Positions 27,022 through 36,490 of a stretch of DNA of 56,884 nt are shown here, in pieces. The notes below the pieces were generated by a model. That model did not search any database and was not told the DNA's origin. It saw only the letters and a program-made list of their open reading frames with translations. The stretch is from positions 1 to 56,884 of the forward strand of contig JAIORP010000149.1 of the NCBI GenBank assembly GCA_021108075.1, read 5' to 3'. Every line of letters begins with the position of its first letter. Positions within the stretch are counted from its first letter, which is position 1. Origin of the DNA: Candidatus Omnitrophota bacterium. Lineage in GTDB: Bacteria; Omnitrophota; Gorgyraeia; Zapsychrales; Zapsychraceae. A program made the translations under genes and the position numbers.

Positions 27022-28089
27022 TCAAACTAATTTCTCAATTTTATGGATCGCCATCTTGATCAGGCTCAAACATTCTTTGTACTCTGCGTGCGATTGCCCA
27101 ATCGGGTCTGGCACGTCCAAATTAACCTCTGCATCAATGGGCAAATCTGTAAATTCTTTCAATAAATAAACCCGTTTCTCCACCTCGGGAGCCCGCTCCA
27201 ATACCTGTTGACGATGCGAACGTGTCATAACAAAAATAAGATCTGATTTCTTTAACAAAATTGAACTGACGGGCTGGGAATAATGCTCAGTAGCATCAAT
27301 CCCTTCTTCCGCTAACACAGAGATCGTTTCATGGCTGGCAGTAGACTGCAGAAATACGCCTGTGCCTGCAGATACAACCTCCACGTTCTGTTTCTCAGCC
27401 AAACAACCGCGCAAATAATATTCAGCCATCACAGACCGGCAGCTGTTGCCTGTGCACACGAACAAAATCGTTTTTCTATTGGCCACTTGATTAATCTGAT
27501 CCTGTGTGATGCTGCCCTGACGTAACATCTTCAAGGAATCACCTGTCAGATCAACGACTGTGGAACCTGTGCCAATCTGAGTATGGCCACCATCAATCGC
27601 GATATCCACTAACCCATCTAAAACCGCCAAAGCGTCCCTGCACCTCTTCGGAGGCGGTTGGCCTTCAAAGTTAGCTGAAGGCGCGGCAATCGTTCGCTGC
27701 GATTCCATTACTAACCTCAAAGCGATAACATTATTCGGCATACGAATACCAATCGTCTGACCTTCGATGAGACCCGGAACAACAACCGTTAAAGGCCCCG
27801 GCCAAAAGGAAGAAATCAACTTATACAATTGAATCCCCGCGGAAGATGTGTAATTCTTGATCAGTCCTTTTTGAGAAATCAAAATCGAAAACGGCTTGTC
27901 TTCCGCCCTCTGTTTAACCTCCCGCAAACGTTTCATCGCCCTGGGATTACTAAAATCGGCAGCGATCCCATAAACTGTCTCCGTCGGAAAAAGAACAAGT
28001 CCACCCTGGCGAATCGCTTTAGCACAATACGCGATTTGCTTTAAATCAGGATATTCTGGATGTAACGTTATGACCTTGGTTTTCGCCAT
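27022..28089 (-). CDS. Sua5/YrdC threonylcarbamoyl-AMP synthase fused to LMW protein phosphatase
   Basis: Starting at the ATG at 28089 the protein has 355 residues. Residues about 10-195 are a YrdC domain with FPTETVYGIAAD, KRLREVKQR..DKPFSI, and IAAPSAN. It makes threonylcarbamoyl-AMP for tRNA t6A37. Residues about 206-355 are a low-molecular-weight phosphatase with the C212-TGNSC-R218 loop and the DPIG acid segment at D328. The loop resembles arginine phosphatase YwlE (CTGNTCRS) more than tyrosine phosphatases (CLGNICRS), because a small hydroxyl residue precedes the final Cys. Separate adjacent genes ywlC and ywlE carry these domains in Bacillus. Confidence 0.92.
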   Translation of the reverse strand: MAKTKVITLHPEYPDLKQIAYCAKAIRQGGLVLFPTETVYGIAADFSNPRAMKRLREVKQRAEDKPFSILISQKGLIKNYTSSAGIQLYKLISSFWPGPLTVVVPGLIEGQTIGIRMPNNVIALRLVMESQRTIAAPSANFEGQPPPKRCRDALAVLDGLVDIAIDGGHTQIGTGSTVVDLTGDSLKMLRQGSITQDQINQVANRKTILFVCTGNSCRSVMAEYYLRGCLAEKQNVEVVSAGTGVFLQSTASHETISVLAEEGIDATEHYSQPVSSILLKKSDLIFVMTRSHRQQVLERAPEVEKRVYLLKEFTDLPIDAEVNLDVPDPIGQSHAEYKECLSLIKMAIHKIEKLV

Positions 28090-28175
28090 ATTTTTATTTT
28101 TTACCCAGCCACGCCAGTATCGCCCTCTCCATTTTAAAAAAAACAACACAACAGATGAACAGAAGAGAACAAAAA

Positions 28176-28658
28176 TTATAATTGGATATTTAATATCTTT
28201 TGCCTCTGGGTTTCCTTAAATTCCTCCAGTTTATCAGCAACCGTTTCGTCGGATAGAGCTAAAATCCTAAGGGCCAGTAATGCGGCGTTCTTTGCGCCTG
28301 GTTTGCCTATTGCGACTGAACCAACAGGTATCCCTGGAGGCATTTGTACCGTCGACAATAACGCGTCCATACCGTTTAATGATGTGGCATCAATCGGTAT
28401 CCCGATAACAGGCAGGATGGTATGAGCGGCAACAACCCCGGACAAAGCGGCTGAGGCGCCGGCCCCGCAAATAACAACTTTTACCCCGCGCTCTTTCAAT
28501 GATTCGGCATAAGCAGATGTTTCTTTAGGTGTCCGGTGCGCCGATAAAACTTTCATTTCATATGGAGCATTAAAGTCCTTTAAAATCTTAGCGGCCTCTT
28601 CCATAACAGCAAGGTCTGACTGGCTTCCCATCATTATCGCAACTTGAATACTATTCAT
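28176..28658 (-). CDS. purE: N5-carboxyaminoimidazole ribonucleotide mutase PurE
   Basis: A 160-residue class I PurE. It has the N-terminal MMGSQSDLAVM motif, the SAHRTP catalytic segment including the conserved His, the ICGAGASAALSGVVAAHT stretch and a LLSTVQMPPGIPVGSVAIG loop. It isomerises N5-CAIR to CAIR in de novo purine synthesis. The class I type implies a PurK partner to make N5-CAIR, but no purK is in the window. It is the last purine gene of the operon, 55 bp after purD and 87 bp before the Sua5 fusion. Confidence 0.97.
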   Translation of the reverse strand: MNSIQVAIMMGSQSDLAVMEEAAKILKDFNAPYEMKVLSAHRTPKETSAYAESLKERGVKVVICGAGASAALSGVVAAHTILPVIGIPIDATSLNGMDALLSTVQMPPGIPVGSVAIGKPGAKNAALLALRILALSDETVADKLEEFKETQRQKILNIQL

Positions 28659-28713
28659 TTAATACCTCCGCATAATATTATTCCCAATGGAGAAACAAGG
28701 CATGACACTAAGG

Positions 28714-30021
28714 TCAGCTTCCTTCATTAACACCCATGGCCCTTTGCCCAATCCTTTTCAGGGCCCTGGCGCCAATATCCCGTCTGAAAAAACAATGGTC
28801 GAATGATATCCTTTCAACCGCCCGGTATGTTGTCTCAATCGCCTGTTCGACGCCGTCACCAAACCCGGTGACACCCAAAACGCGACCACCTGCCGTCAAA
28901 ATTTGATCATTCTCTTTCTTCGTTCCGGCATGAAAGACAATTGTGTCCGCTATCTTTCCGGCAGCCCCTAAACCTGCAACCGGCAAATTCTTATCATATT
29001 TACCCGGATACCCACCGGATGTCATGACAACGCATAAACATGTCCGTGAATCCCACTCCAAGCTAACCTTATCCAATGATCCATCAATACTAGCCAGCAT
29101 GATTTCAACCAAATCGCTCTTCAATCTCGGAAGAACGGCCTGTGTTTCCGGGTCACCAAATCGCACGTTAAATTCTAACACCATTGGCCCTTCTGCTGTG
29201 ATCATCAAGCCCGCATACAAAACGCCTTTAAAGGGAACATCTTCATTCTTCATGCCCCTAACAACGGGATCAATAATACTTTCTTCTATTTCTCGGGCGA
29301 TATCATAATGCAATATCGGTGCCGGCGAATACGCCCCCATGCCTCCGGTGTTTGGACCCAGATCATCGTCAAAAATCCTTTTATGGTCCTGAGAAGATTC
29401 TAAGATGACATATTGGTCACCATCACAAATAGCTAAGATCGACACTTCTTCCCCAACCAGACATTCCTCTAAAACAATTTGATTTCCCGCCTCATGAAAA
29501 ATCTTTTCTTCCATAATCTGATCAATCGCCTGTTCGGCCTCCGGCACATCTTTACAAATAATAACCCCCTTCCCTGCCGCAAGGCCATCGGCCTTCACGA
29601 CCAGGGGGTACTCAGCCTGGTTCAGAAATGATTTGGCATCATTGCTATCGCTAAAAGTGATAAACGGCGCCGTTGGAATCCCGTATTCATACATAAATTC
29701 CTTAGAAAAAACTTTGCTCCCTTCTAAACGGGCAGCCGCTTTGCTCGGACCGAACACCTTCAAGTTAGCGGCAGAAAAAACATCAACGAGGCCATCGACC
29801 AAAGGAGCCTCAGGGCCAACAACAGTTAAATCGATTTTATTGTCTCTGGCAAAGGCTAATAACGCGTCTATGTCAGAAACAGGAATATCGACACACTCTG
29901 CCAACGCGGCAATCCCGCCATTCCCAGGAGCACAATATATCTTCTCAACCATCGAACTTTGCGATATCTTCCAAACAAGAGTGTGCTCTCTTCCACCTGA
30001 TCCAATCACAAGTATTCTCAT
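28714..30021 (-). CDS. purD: Phosphoribosylamine-glycine ligase PurD
   Basis: A 435-residue ATP-grasp ligase joining phosphoribosylamine and glycine to GAR. It has MRILVIGSGGREHTLVWKI at the N-terminus, the VGPEAPLVDGLVD segment, KADGLAAGKGV in the ATP-grasp lobe, PNTGGMGAYSPAP, and EFNVRFGDPETQAVLPRL in the metal site. Length is normal. It is located between purM and purE in the operon. Confidence 0.98.
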   Translation of the reverse strand: MRILVIGSGGREHTLVWKISQSSMVEKIYCAPGNGGIAALAECVDIPVSDIDALLAFARDNKIDLTVVGPEAPLVDGLVDVFSAANLKVFGPSKAAARLEGSKVFSKEFMYEYGIPTAPFITFSDSNDAKSFLNQAEYPLVVKADGLAAGKGVIICKDVPEAEQAIDQIMEEKIFHEAGNQIVLEECLVGEEVSILAICDGDQYVILESSQDHKRIFDDDLGPNTGGMGAYSPAPILHYDIAREIEESIIDPVVRGMKNEDVPFKGVLYAGLMITAEGPMVLEFNVRFGDPETQAVLPRLKSDLVEIMLASIDGSLDKVSLEWDSRTCLCVVMTSGGYPGKYDKNLPVAGLGAAGKIADTIVFHAGTKKENDQILTAGGRVLGVTGFGDGVEQAIETTYRAVERISFDHCFFRRDIGARALKRIGQRAMGVNEGS

Positions 30022-30071
30022 TGTCGATACTTCCTTTCATAAAATCTATCCGCTGAATTTTCGTAGTCTTT

Positions 30072-31076
30072 TTAACTTAAAATGCAAGACTGTTGACGAT
30101 CTTTTATAACTTCACCCAATTGATAAAATCGAATTTTTTGTTTTTTTAAAAAATTTTTCAGCACCGCTAATTCCTTCACAGAAACAACCAGAGCCATTCC
30201 GATGCCCATATTAAACGTCCTGTACATTTCACGGTCTTCAATCTGTCCCGCACTTTGAATTTTTCTAAAGATGCCGGGGACCGGCCAGGCTTTACGATCC
30301 AAAGAAAAACACAATCCTTCAGGCAAAACTTTTGTCAACTTTTCATAAAAAGCCCCACCTGTTATGTGGGCCAATCCTTTGACCTCAAACCGCCCGATGA
30401 TCAACATGAGTTCTTTCGCGTATATTCTGGTCGGCCGTAATAATTCCCGTAACATTTGGACTTGTTCTTTTTCAGAAAACACTTTTCGCACCAAAGAAAA
30501 ACCATTTGAGTGCAATCCGCTTGATGGCAAACCAATAACAACATCACCCGCCCGGATCTTCGTCCCGTCTATCATCTTTTTTTTGTCCACGACACCGACC
30601 GCGAAACCCGCGAGATCATATTCATCCGTAGCATACATATCCGGCATTTCTGCTGTCTCGCCACCGATCAAAGAACACGCGGACTGTTGGCAACCCTTTG
30701 AAATGCCCTTCACCACTTGACATAACACCTTGGGATCCAATTTTCCACACGCGATATAATCCAAAAAAAACATGGGCTGAGCGCCGACGCATAAAATATC
30801 ATTCACATTCATGGCGACCAAATCAATACCAACAGTATGATGCACGCCATATTTTTGGGCAATGATTAATTTCGTGCCGACACCATCTGTTGAAGAAACA
30901 AGGACTGGATCCTTCACCTTTTTGTCGTCTAGGGCGTATAAACTGCCAAAAGATCCTTTCCGCTGAAGAACAGCCCCGGAAAAAGTCTTTGCTACATCTT
31001 TTTTTATCAAACGGACAAATTGATTCGCTTTATCGATATCCACGCCACTTGATTTATATGTCAATTTCTTTTTCAT
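30072..31076 (-). CDS. purM: Phosphoribosylformylglycinamidine cyclo-ligase PurM
   Basis: A 334-residue AIR synthetase. It starts with LTYKSSGVDIDKAN and continues with LVSSTDGVGTKLIIA, TVGIDLVAMNVNDIL, LIGGETAEMPDMY and LPSSGLHSNGFSLVRKV. These are the ordered PurM motifs for FGAM and ATP binding. It converts FGAM to AIR. It is 9 bp from purQ, whose product with PurL makes its substrate, so clustering is functional. Confidence 0.98.
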   Translation of the reverse strand: MKKKLTYKSSGVDIDKANQFVRLIKKDVAKTFSGAVLQRKGSFGSLYALDDKKVKDPVLVSSTDGVGTKLIIAQKYGVHHTVGIDLVAMNVNDILCVGAQPMFFLDYIACGKLDPKVLCQVVKGISKGCQQSACSLIGGETAEMPDMYATDEYDLAGFAVGVVDKKKMIDGTKIRAGDVVIGLPSSGLHSNGFSLVRKVFSEKEQVQMLRELLRPTRIYAKELMLIIGRFEVKGLAHITGGAFYEKLTKVLPEGLCFSLDRKAWPVPGIFRKIQSAGQIEDREMYRTFNMGIGMALVVSVKELAVLKNFLKKQKIRFYQLGEVIKDRQQSCILS

Positions 31077-31085
31077 GTACCAACC

Positions 31086-31901
31086 TTACAGCAAATGATT
31101 TTCAACATACCAGACCCCATTGGCAAATATTTTCGCGCCGTCACCATAAGAAGACTGCTTTTTTAAACGTGTCCAAGAGGGATGATGCCGAAACAAAAAA
31201 TGCCTTTCAGGGTGAGGCATCAGTCCTAAAACACGGCCGCTGGGGTCCGTGATCCCCGCGATATGATCAAAAGAACCATTCGGGTTCTGGGGATAGAATG
31301 GATTCCGCCCGTTAACCGTGCAATAACGAAAAGCTACCTGTCCATTATCTCCTAGCACTTGAAGCTGTTTCTTATCGGCTAAAACAAATTTTCCTTCCGC
31401 GTGAGCCACAGGGAAATACGCGATCGATGGCAGGTCTCTGGTCCACACACTGTGCCCATCGACTTTTAGATATGTCCAGCGGTCTTCAAATTTCCCCGAA
31501 TCATTGCCAATCAAAGAAACCGTTTGAGGCGGGAATGTGCTGATTTCCTTCTCGTCTTCAGATGTCTTGCCTGGCAAGATGCCTGTTTTAACTAAAACCT
31601 GAAAACCATTACATATGCCGATGATCAATTTTTTATCATAGACAAATTGTTCCAGATCTGTCGACAAATGAAACCGTAATTCATTTGCTAAAATCCGTCC
31701 GGACTCGATATCATCGCCGTACGTAAAACCTCCTGGCACAGCTAAGATATGATAATCTTCCAGTTTTATTTCTTTCCGCAAAAGAGCGTTGATATGCACC
31801 AGGTCAACTTGCGCCCCGAAATGTGAAAAAGCAAAAGCTGTTTCCTGATCACAATTTGTTCCTGCTGTCCTTAAAACGATAACTTTAACGGTCTTGTTCA
31901 T
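31086..31901 (-). CDS. purQ: FGAM synthase glutaminase subunit PurQ
   Basis: A 271-residue class I glutamine amidotransferase. It has the N-terminal VIVLRTAGTNCDQETAFAF, PGGFTYGDDIESGRIL, the nucleophile Cys in IIGICNGFQVLVKTG, and the catalytic His region (VAHAEGKFV, then LGLMPHPERH). At 271 residues it is longer than the Bacillus PurQ (about 227) and near archaeal/Thermotoga-like long forms. It delivers ammonia to PurL. It lies 15 bp downstream of the LOG-family gene, in the purine operon. Confidence 0.97.
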   Translation of the reverse strand: MNKTVKVIVLRTAGTNCDQETAFAFSHFGAQVDLVHINALLRKEIKLEDYHILAVPGGFTYGDDIESGRILANELRFHLSTDLEQFVYDKKLIIGICNGFQVLVKTGILPGKTSEDEKEISTFPPQTVSLIGNDSGKFEDRWTYLKVDGHSVWTRDLPSIAYFPVAHAEGKFVLADKKQLQVLGDNGQVAFRYCTVNGRNPFYPQNPNGSFDHIAGITDPSGRVLGLMPHPERHFLFRHHPSWTRLKKQSSYGDGAKIFANGVWYVENHLL

Positions 31902-31916
31902 AAATGAGGATGAAAA

Positions 31917-32633
31917 CTATTTAGTCTTCTTTTCTTTCGATCTGGTTGGTTTCTTTTTATAATATTTCTTAATGACTTTAATGACATCTTCCGGCTTATC
32001 GACAACTTCAAAAATCAACAAATCTTCTTTATCAATGTTGCAGACCTTCAGCATCTTTTTTCTCATCCAGTCAATCAGTCCTTCCCAATATTCACTGCTG
32101 TAAAAGATCAGCGGAAGATTTGGCATCCGGCCAGTCTGCATAAGGGTAAGACATTCAAACAGCTCATCTAACGTTCCATAACCGCCCGGAAAAATAACAA
32201 ACGCCATCGCGTATTTCAAAAACATCACTTTACGGATAAAAAAGTAGTGAAAATTAATAGTTTTCTTAATGTAAGAATTGGGTTCTTGCTCAAAAGGCAA
32301 TTCAATATTCAATCCAATGGATCCCCCCCCGGCCTGCGAAGCGCCTCTATTCCCGGCTTCCATAATTCCCGGTCCGCCTCCGGTGATAACCGAATAACCT
32401 TCCTTGACAATCAATGACGCTGTTCGAACAGCGTCATCATAAAGCTGCTCATTTTGAGGCATTCGTGCCGATCCAAAAATTGTAACCGCATGACCGATCT
32501 CTTGAAATTGGTGAAACCCTTCCACAAATTCCGCCATGATACGAAAAACGCGCCATGGGTCCTCAACTTTCAAATCCTCCATGACCAATTCTTCTGTTCG
32601 TTTACACTTGGTGAGACGGTACTTATCTCCCAT
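31917..32633 (-). CDS. LOG-family nucleotide phosphoribohydrolase-like protein
   Basis: The ATG at 32633 follows GGAGAGG; the in-frame TTG 21 bp upstream overlaps that ribosome site and is not preferred. The 238-residue product has GGGPGIMEAGNRGA and PGGYGTLDELFE, the two signatures of the LOG/lysine-decarboxylase-like Rossmann family. Characterised members hydrolyse nucleoside 5'-monophosphates to base and ribose 5-phosphate (cytokinin activation in plants, nucleotide turnover in bacteria). The basic C-terminal tail (YYKKKPTRSKEKKTK) is unusual. Position inside the pur operon between purL and purQ suggests a nucleotide-homeostasis role, which is inference. Confidence 0.88.
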   Translation of the reverse strand: MGDKYRLTKCKRTEELVMEDLKVEDPWRVFRIMAEFVEGFHQFQEIGHAVTIFGSARMPQNEQLYDDAVRTASLIVKEGYSVITGGGPGIMEAGNRGASQAGGGSIGLNIELPFEQEPNSYIKKTINFHYFFIRKVMFLKYAMAFVIFPGGYGTLDELFECLTLMQTGRMPNLPLIFYSSEYWEGLIDWMRKKMLKVCNIDKEDLLIFEVVDKPEDVIKVIKKYYKKKPTRSKEKKTK

Positions 32634-32669
32634 ATTAACCTCTCCGGTGTCCAATTAATAAACGTGATC

Positions 32670-35573
32670 CTACCACTGCAACGGTTCCTGCCAGACTTGT
32701 TTCAAATCCTGGATATATGTGTTCACAACAACATTTTGCTTAATGCCATAAATGAGAAATTCCGGGGTCGCCTCGACTGCGCCAATGCGTGCGCAGGCGG
32801 TCCCTTTCATCATCGCTTCAAATTTCTGTTGATGTCGCGGCTGGACTTCGATAACAAAACGTGAATTGGATTCAGAAAATAAAATCACATCGTCCCGGAT
32901 CATAGCGCCTTTGACGGCAACTTGGTCCAGCCGAACCGTTGCGCCAAGCCCTCCACTAAAAGCCATCTCAGCCAGACAAACACCGAGACCGCCTTCTGAA
33001 CAATCATGAATCGAACGGGCGTAGCCTTTCTGCACAATGGAATGCACCGATTTAAAAATTTTCATTCCTTTTTTTTCCCGCACCTGCGGAACATTCCGCC
33101 CAATCTTTCCAAGCGTATCATAATAAATCGACCCGCCCAACTCATTTGAGGTCTCCCCGACACAATAGATCAAATTTCCCGCTTCTTTAAAATCCATCGT
33201 TACCGTTTTATCAACGTCCTCGATAATCCCGATCGCCGAAATCAAAATCGTACCGGGAATCGCGATGGACTTCTTCCCCTCAGCATATTCGTTATATAAA
33301 CTATCTTTACCCGAAATAAACGGAACCTGATAACCGACAGCTGTTCGGTAACAACCCTGAGCGCAACGGACAAGGCCTCCCAACCTGTCAGGTTTATCCG
33401 GATTGCCCCAACAAAAATTGTCTAAAATCGCAATCCGTTCAACATCACCCCCGACCGCGACAATTTGACGGATCGACTCGTCAATACACGACGCGGCCAT
33501 CCAGTAAGGGTCTATTTTGCCAAAATTAGCATTGACGCCATTTGCGATCGCTATACCTTTTCTTGAATTAAATTTTGGGGCGATCACACTGGCATCCGAG
33601 GGGCCATCGGCATCAACGCCACAAAAAGGTTTAATCACACTGCCCCCCTGCACTTCGTGATCATACTGGCGGACAATCCATTCTTTAGAACACACATTAT
33701 AATGGCCAAGCACGTTTAAAAGAGCCTCGTTTAACAACGGACTTTTTGGCAGGCGCGGCTCTTTATGTTTGGCTGGTTTCCAAACCGCTTCTTTTGTAAT
33801 CTTGGGCGTTCCCTCATGCAGAAAACTCATATCGAGATCACAAACTTGCAGTCCATGATAAAATATCTCTAATTTAGCATCCCCTGTAAATTCTCCAATC
33901 ACCTCCGCCTCAACATTCTCATCTCTAAAAACTTTCAATAATTTCTTCACCTTTGTTTTTGGAACAGATAAAACCATTCGTTCTTGCGACTCTGAAATCC
34001 AGATCTCTTCATAACCAAGACCATGATATTTTAACGGAACCTGATCCAATTCAATACGAACTCCTAATTCAATGCCCATTTCCCCTGCCGCGCTCGAAAG
34101 TCCACCGGCACCACAATCCGTAATCGACGTATACAAATTCCGGTCGCGCGCGACCAGAAGAGCATCAAGCACTTTTTTTTCTTGAATCGGGTCTCCGATC
34201 TGAACAGCGCCAGAAGAAACAACCTCCGACTCAGTCGTTAATTCCCCTGAGGAGAATGTCGCCCCGTGGATACCATCCCGGCCAGTCCGGCCACCCACCA
34301 CCACAACAAGATCACCTTTACACACCCGCTTCTCAACCTTGTCCTTCGGCATGATCCCGACGTTGCCACAATAAACCAATGGGTTGCCCACAAATAAAGG
34401 ATCAAACAAAACAGCTCCATTCACGGTTGGAATACCCATCTTGTTTCCATAGTCTCTCACACCACTGACCACACCCTGCATGACACGTTTGGGATGCAGG
34501 GTACCTGCTGGCAAAGAATCAAACGGCACATCTGGTGGAGAAAAACAAAAAACATCTGTGCAACAAATCGGTTTAGCTCCCAACCCTGTACCAAGAATAT
34601 CTCGAATAACACCACCGATGCCTGTGTTTGCCCCGCCGTAAGGCTCTAAGGCTGACGGATGATTATGGGTTTCCACTTTAAAACAGATATGTGAGTCGCT
34701 ATCAAATTCAATAACCCCGGCATTATCGTGAAAAACAGAAACACACCAGGGCTTATTGATATCTTCTGTCGCTTTCTTAATCGTTGACTTTAATAAATTC
34801 CGAATAATTTTTGTTTTCTTCCGACCTTTATCTTCGTATTGATACCGGATCGTCCCTCTAAACGTCTTATGATAACAATGCTCACTCCATGTTTGGGCGA
34901 TGGTCTCCATCTCACAATCCGTTGGGTCTCGTTTTAATTTTTTAAAATGACGCTGGATCGTCTTCATCTCTTCAAGGTTAAGGAATAGTTGACCCTTCTG
35001 GCTGATGTGTTTTAATTGACGGTCACTCGCTTTTATCAACGGCACCGTTACCACCTGACACTCCGGATCCGGATGATCTAATAATAACGATTTGCGTCTG
35101 TCTTCAGTCTTAACAATATGTTGAATAAGTTTATTGGCCAAAACTTTGCTGACCAGGATATTCTGTGACTCCGCCGATATACGGCCATCAATATAATAGG
35201 CCCTGGCTGTCCTGACAGATAAAACGGAAGAGATCCCCAGGTCCCTGATGCCTTTCATCGTCGACTCTTCGACAGGATCCATAACCCCGGGATTGTAAGC
35301 AATTTCAATATATTTGGAATCTTTCTTCTTCTTCGGTTCAGCATAATCAGATAGCTCACAAAAAGTATATTCCTGTGTAATATTGTCAACAAGCAATTCC
35401 TGGCAGATCAAATCAATTTGGTCGTCCGAAACATCACCCTGGACCAGATAAACAGGATGCACGTCGACATTCTTAACAGCTGTTAATCCCAACTCATGGC
35501 AAGTTTTCAGGATACCAGCTGCCAATGAACCATACATACTTCTTTTATGTTTTATTTCAATTCGCCAAATCAT
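32670..35573 (-). CDS. purL: PurS-PurL fusion: FGAM synthase large subunit
   Basis: A 967-residue protein. Residues about 1-75 and 85-150 are two PurS-like ferredoxin-fold units: WRIEIKHKRSMYGSLAAGIL..LGL, then YIEIAYNPGVMDPVEESTMKGIRDLGI. From about 200 the PurL core follows: MAQ-like IAQTWSEHCYHKTF, HNHPSALEPYGGANTGIGGVIRD, GGRTGRDGIHGATFSS, DCGAGGLSSAAGEMG, and a second AIRS half with SGKDSLYNEY and HDCSEGGLGV. With PurQ it converts FGAR to FGAM. A separate purS gene is therefore not needed. The fused N-terminus replaces the stand-alone PurS dimer. Confidence 0.96.
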   Translation of the reverse strand: MIWRIEIKHKRSMYGSLAAGILKTCHELGLTAVKNVDVHPVYLVQGDVSDDQIDLICQELLVDNITQEYTFCELSDYAEPKKKKDSKYIEIAYNPGVMDPVEESTMKGIRDLGISSVLSVRTARAYYIDGRISAESQNILVSKVLANKLIQHIVKTEDRRKSLLLDHPDPECQVVTVPLIKASDRQLKHISQKGQLFLNLEEMKTIQRHFKKLKRDPTDCEMETIAQTWSEHCYHKTFRGTIRYQYEDKGRKKTKIIRNLLKSTIKKATEDINKPWCVSVFHDNAGVIEFDSDSHICFKVETHNHPSALEPYGGANTGIGGVIRDILGTGLGAKPICCTDVFCFSPPDVPFDSLPAGTLHPKRVMQGVVSGVRDYGNKMGIPTVNGAVLFDPLFVGNPLVYCGNVGIMPKDKVEKRVCKGDLVVVVGGRTGRDGIHGATFSSGELTTESEVVSSGAVQIGDPIQEKKVLDALLVARDRNLYTSITDCGAGGLSSAAGEMGIELGVRIELDQVPLKYHGLGYEEIWISESQERMVLSVPKTKVKKLLKVFRDENVEAEVIGEFTGDAKLEIFYHGLQVCDLDMSFLHEGTPKITKEAVWKPAKHKEPRLPKSPLLNEALLNVLGHYNVCSKEWIVRQYDHEVQGGSVIKPFCGVDADGPSDASVIAPKFNSRKGIAIANGVNANFGKIDPYWMAASCIDESIRQIVAVGGDVERIAILDNFCWGNPDKPDRLGGLVRCAQGCYRTAVGYQVPFISGKDSLYNEYAEGKKSIAIPGTILISAIGIIEDVDKTVTMDFKEAGNLIYCVGETSNELGGSIYYDTLGKIGRNVPQVREKKGMKIFKSVHSIVQKGYARSIHDCSEGGLGVCLAEMAFSGGLGATVRLDQVAVKGAMIRDDVILFSESNSRFVIEVQPRHQQKFEAMMKGTACARIGAVEATPEFLIYGIKQNVVVNTYIQDLKQVWQEPLQW

Positions 35574-35688
35574 CGCTAATTAGATTTATTGTAGAGTACG
35601 TGGGAAAAAAGGTTAACTTCGATAATGAATGCGAAGGGCAAAATTATCATCAGCACCCCCAACTGTTCATAATATTATTCAAGAATAT

Positions 35689-36393
35689 TTAGCTCAAAAC
35701 TCTATTTAACACTTCTTGATAAGCATCTTCAATATTTCCTAAATCATGGCGGAAACGGTCTTTATCCAGCTTCTCCCCTGTGCCAAGCTCCCATAAGCGG
35801 CAGGTATCTGGAGAGATTTCATCAGCTAAAAGAATATCCCCATGAAAACGCCCATATTCCAATTTAAAATCGACTAATTCTAAGTTCAGATTCTTAAAAA
35901 ATTTGCTCATCAATTCATTGACTTTATATGTATATTCCTTAATCTTCTGCAACTCATCAACGGAAGCCAAATTTAATACTTTAATATGCGTATCATTTAT
36001 TAAAGGATCATTGAGATCATCGCGTTTATAACAAAATTCCAATATTGTAGCGTTGAGAAGCTCCCCTTCTTTAACCCCATAATTACGGGAAAAAGAGCCA
36101 GCGGCTTTGTTACGGACAACCGTTTCAAGTTGAATAATCTCGACTTTCTTGACGAGCATCTCACGGTCACTGAGATTTTTGACAAAGTGAGTCGGTATCC
36201 CTTCGCCGGCTAAAAATTCAAAAATCTTAGTTGATATCTTGTTATTGAAAATTCCTTTGTCCGTTACCGATCCTTTCTTTGCGCCGTTAAACGCTGTTGC
36301 ATCGTCTTTAAAATATTGAATAACGTATTCAGGGTCGTCAGTTGAATAAATAATTTTTGCTTTACCTTCATAAATTTTATTTCTCTTCTCCAT
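35689..36393 (-). CDS. purC: SAICAR synthetase PurC
   Basis: A 234-residue SAICAR synthase joining CAIR and aspartate. It has the N-terminal IYEGKAKIIYST, FKDDATAFNGAKKGSV, the EVVVRNKAAGSFS-like segment (ETVVRNKAAGSFSRNYGV), and LVDFKLEYGRF, LADEISPDTCRLW. Normal length for the short bacterial type. It lies 97 bp after purB and 115 bp before purL; neither spacer shows a convincing promoter. Confidence 0.98.
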   Translation of the reverse strand: MEKRNKIYEGKAKIIYSTDDPEYVIQYFKDDATAFNGAKKGSVTDKGIFNNKISTKIFEFLAGEGIPTHFVKNLSDREMLVKKVEIIQLETVVRNKAAGSFSRNYGVKEGELLNATILEFCYKRDDLNDPLINDTHIKVLNLASVDELQKIKEYTYKVNELMSKFFKNLNLELVDFKLEYGRFHGDILLADEISPDTCRLWELGTGEKLDKDRFRHDLGNIEDAYQEVLNRVLS

Positions 36394-36490
36394 AAATCAT
36401 CCTTTCATTTCCACCCCGGGGGATCAAACAATAAAAATCATAAAACACCTACAATAAAACAACTCTTGGCCGTGTCATGACTCTCTCAAT

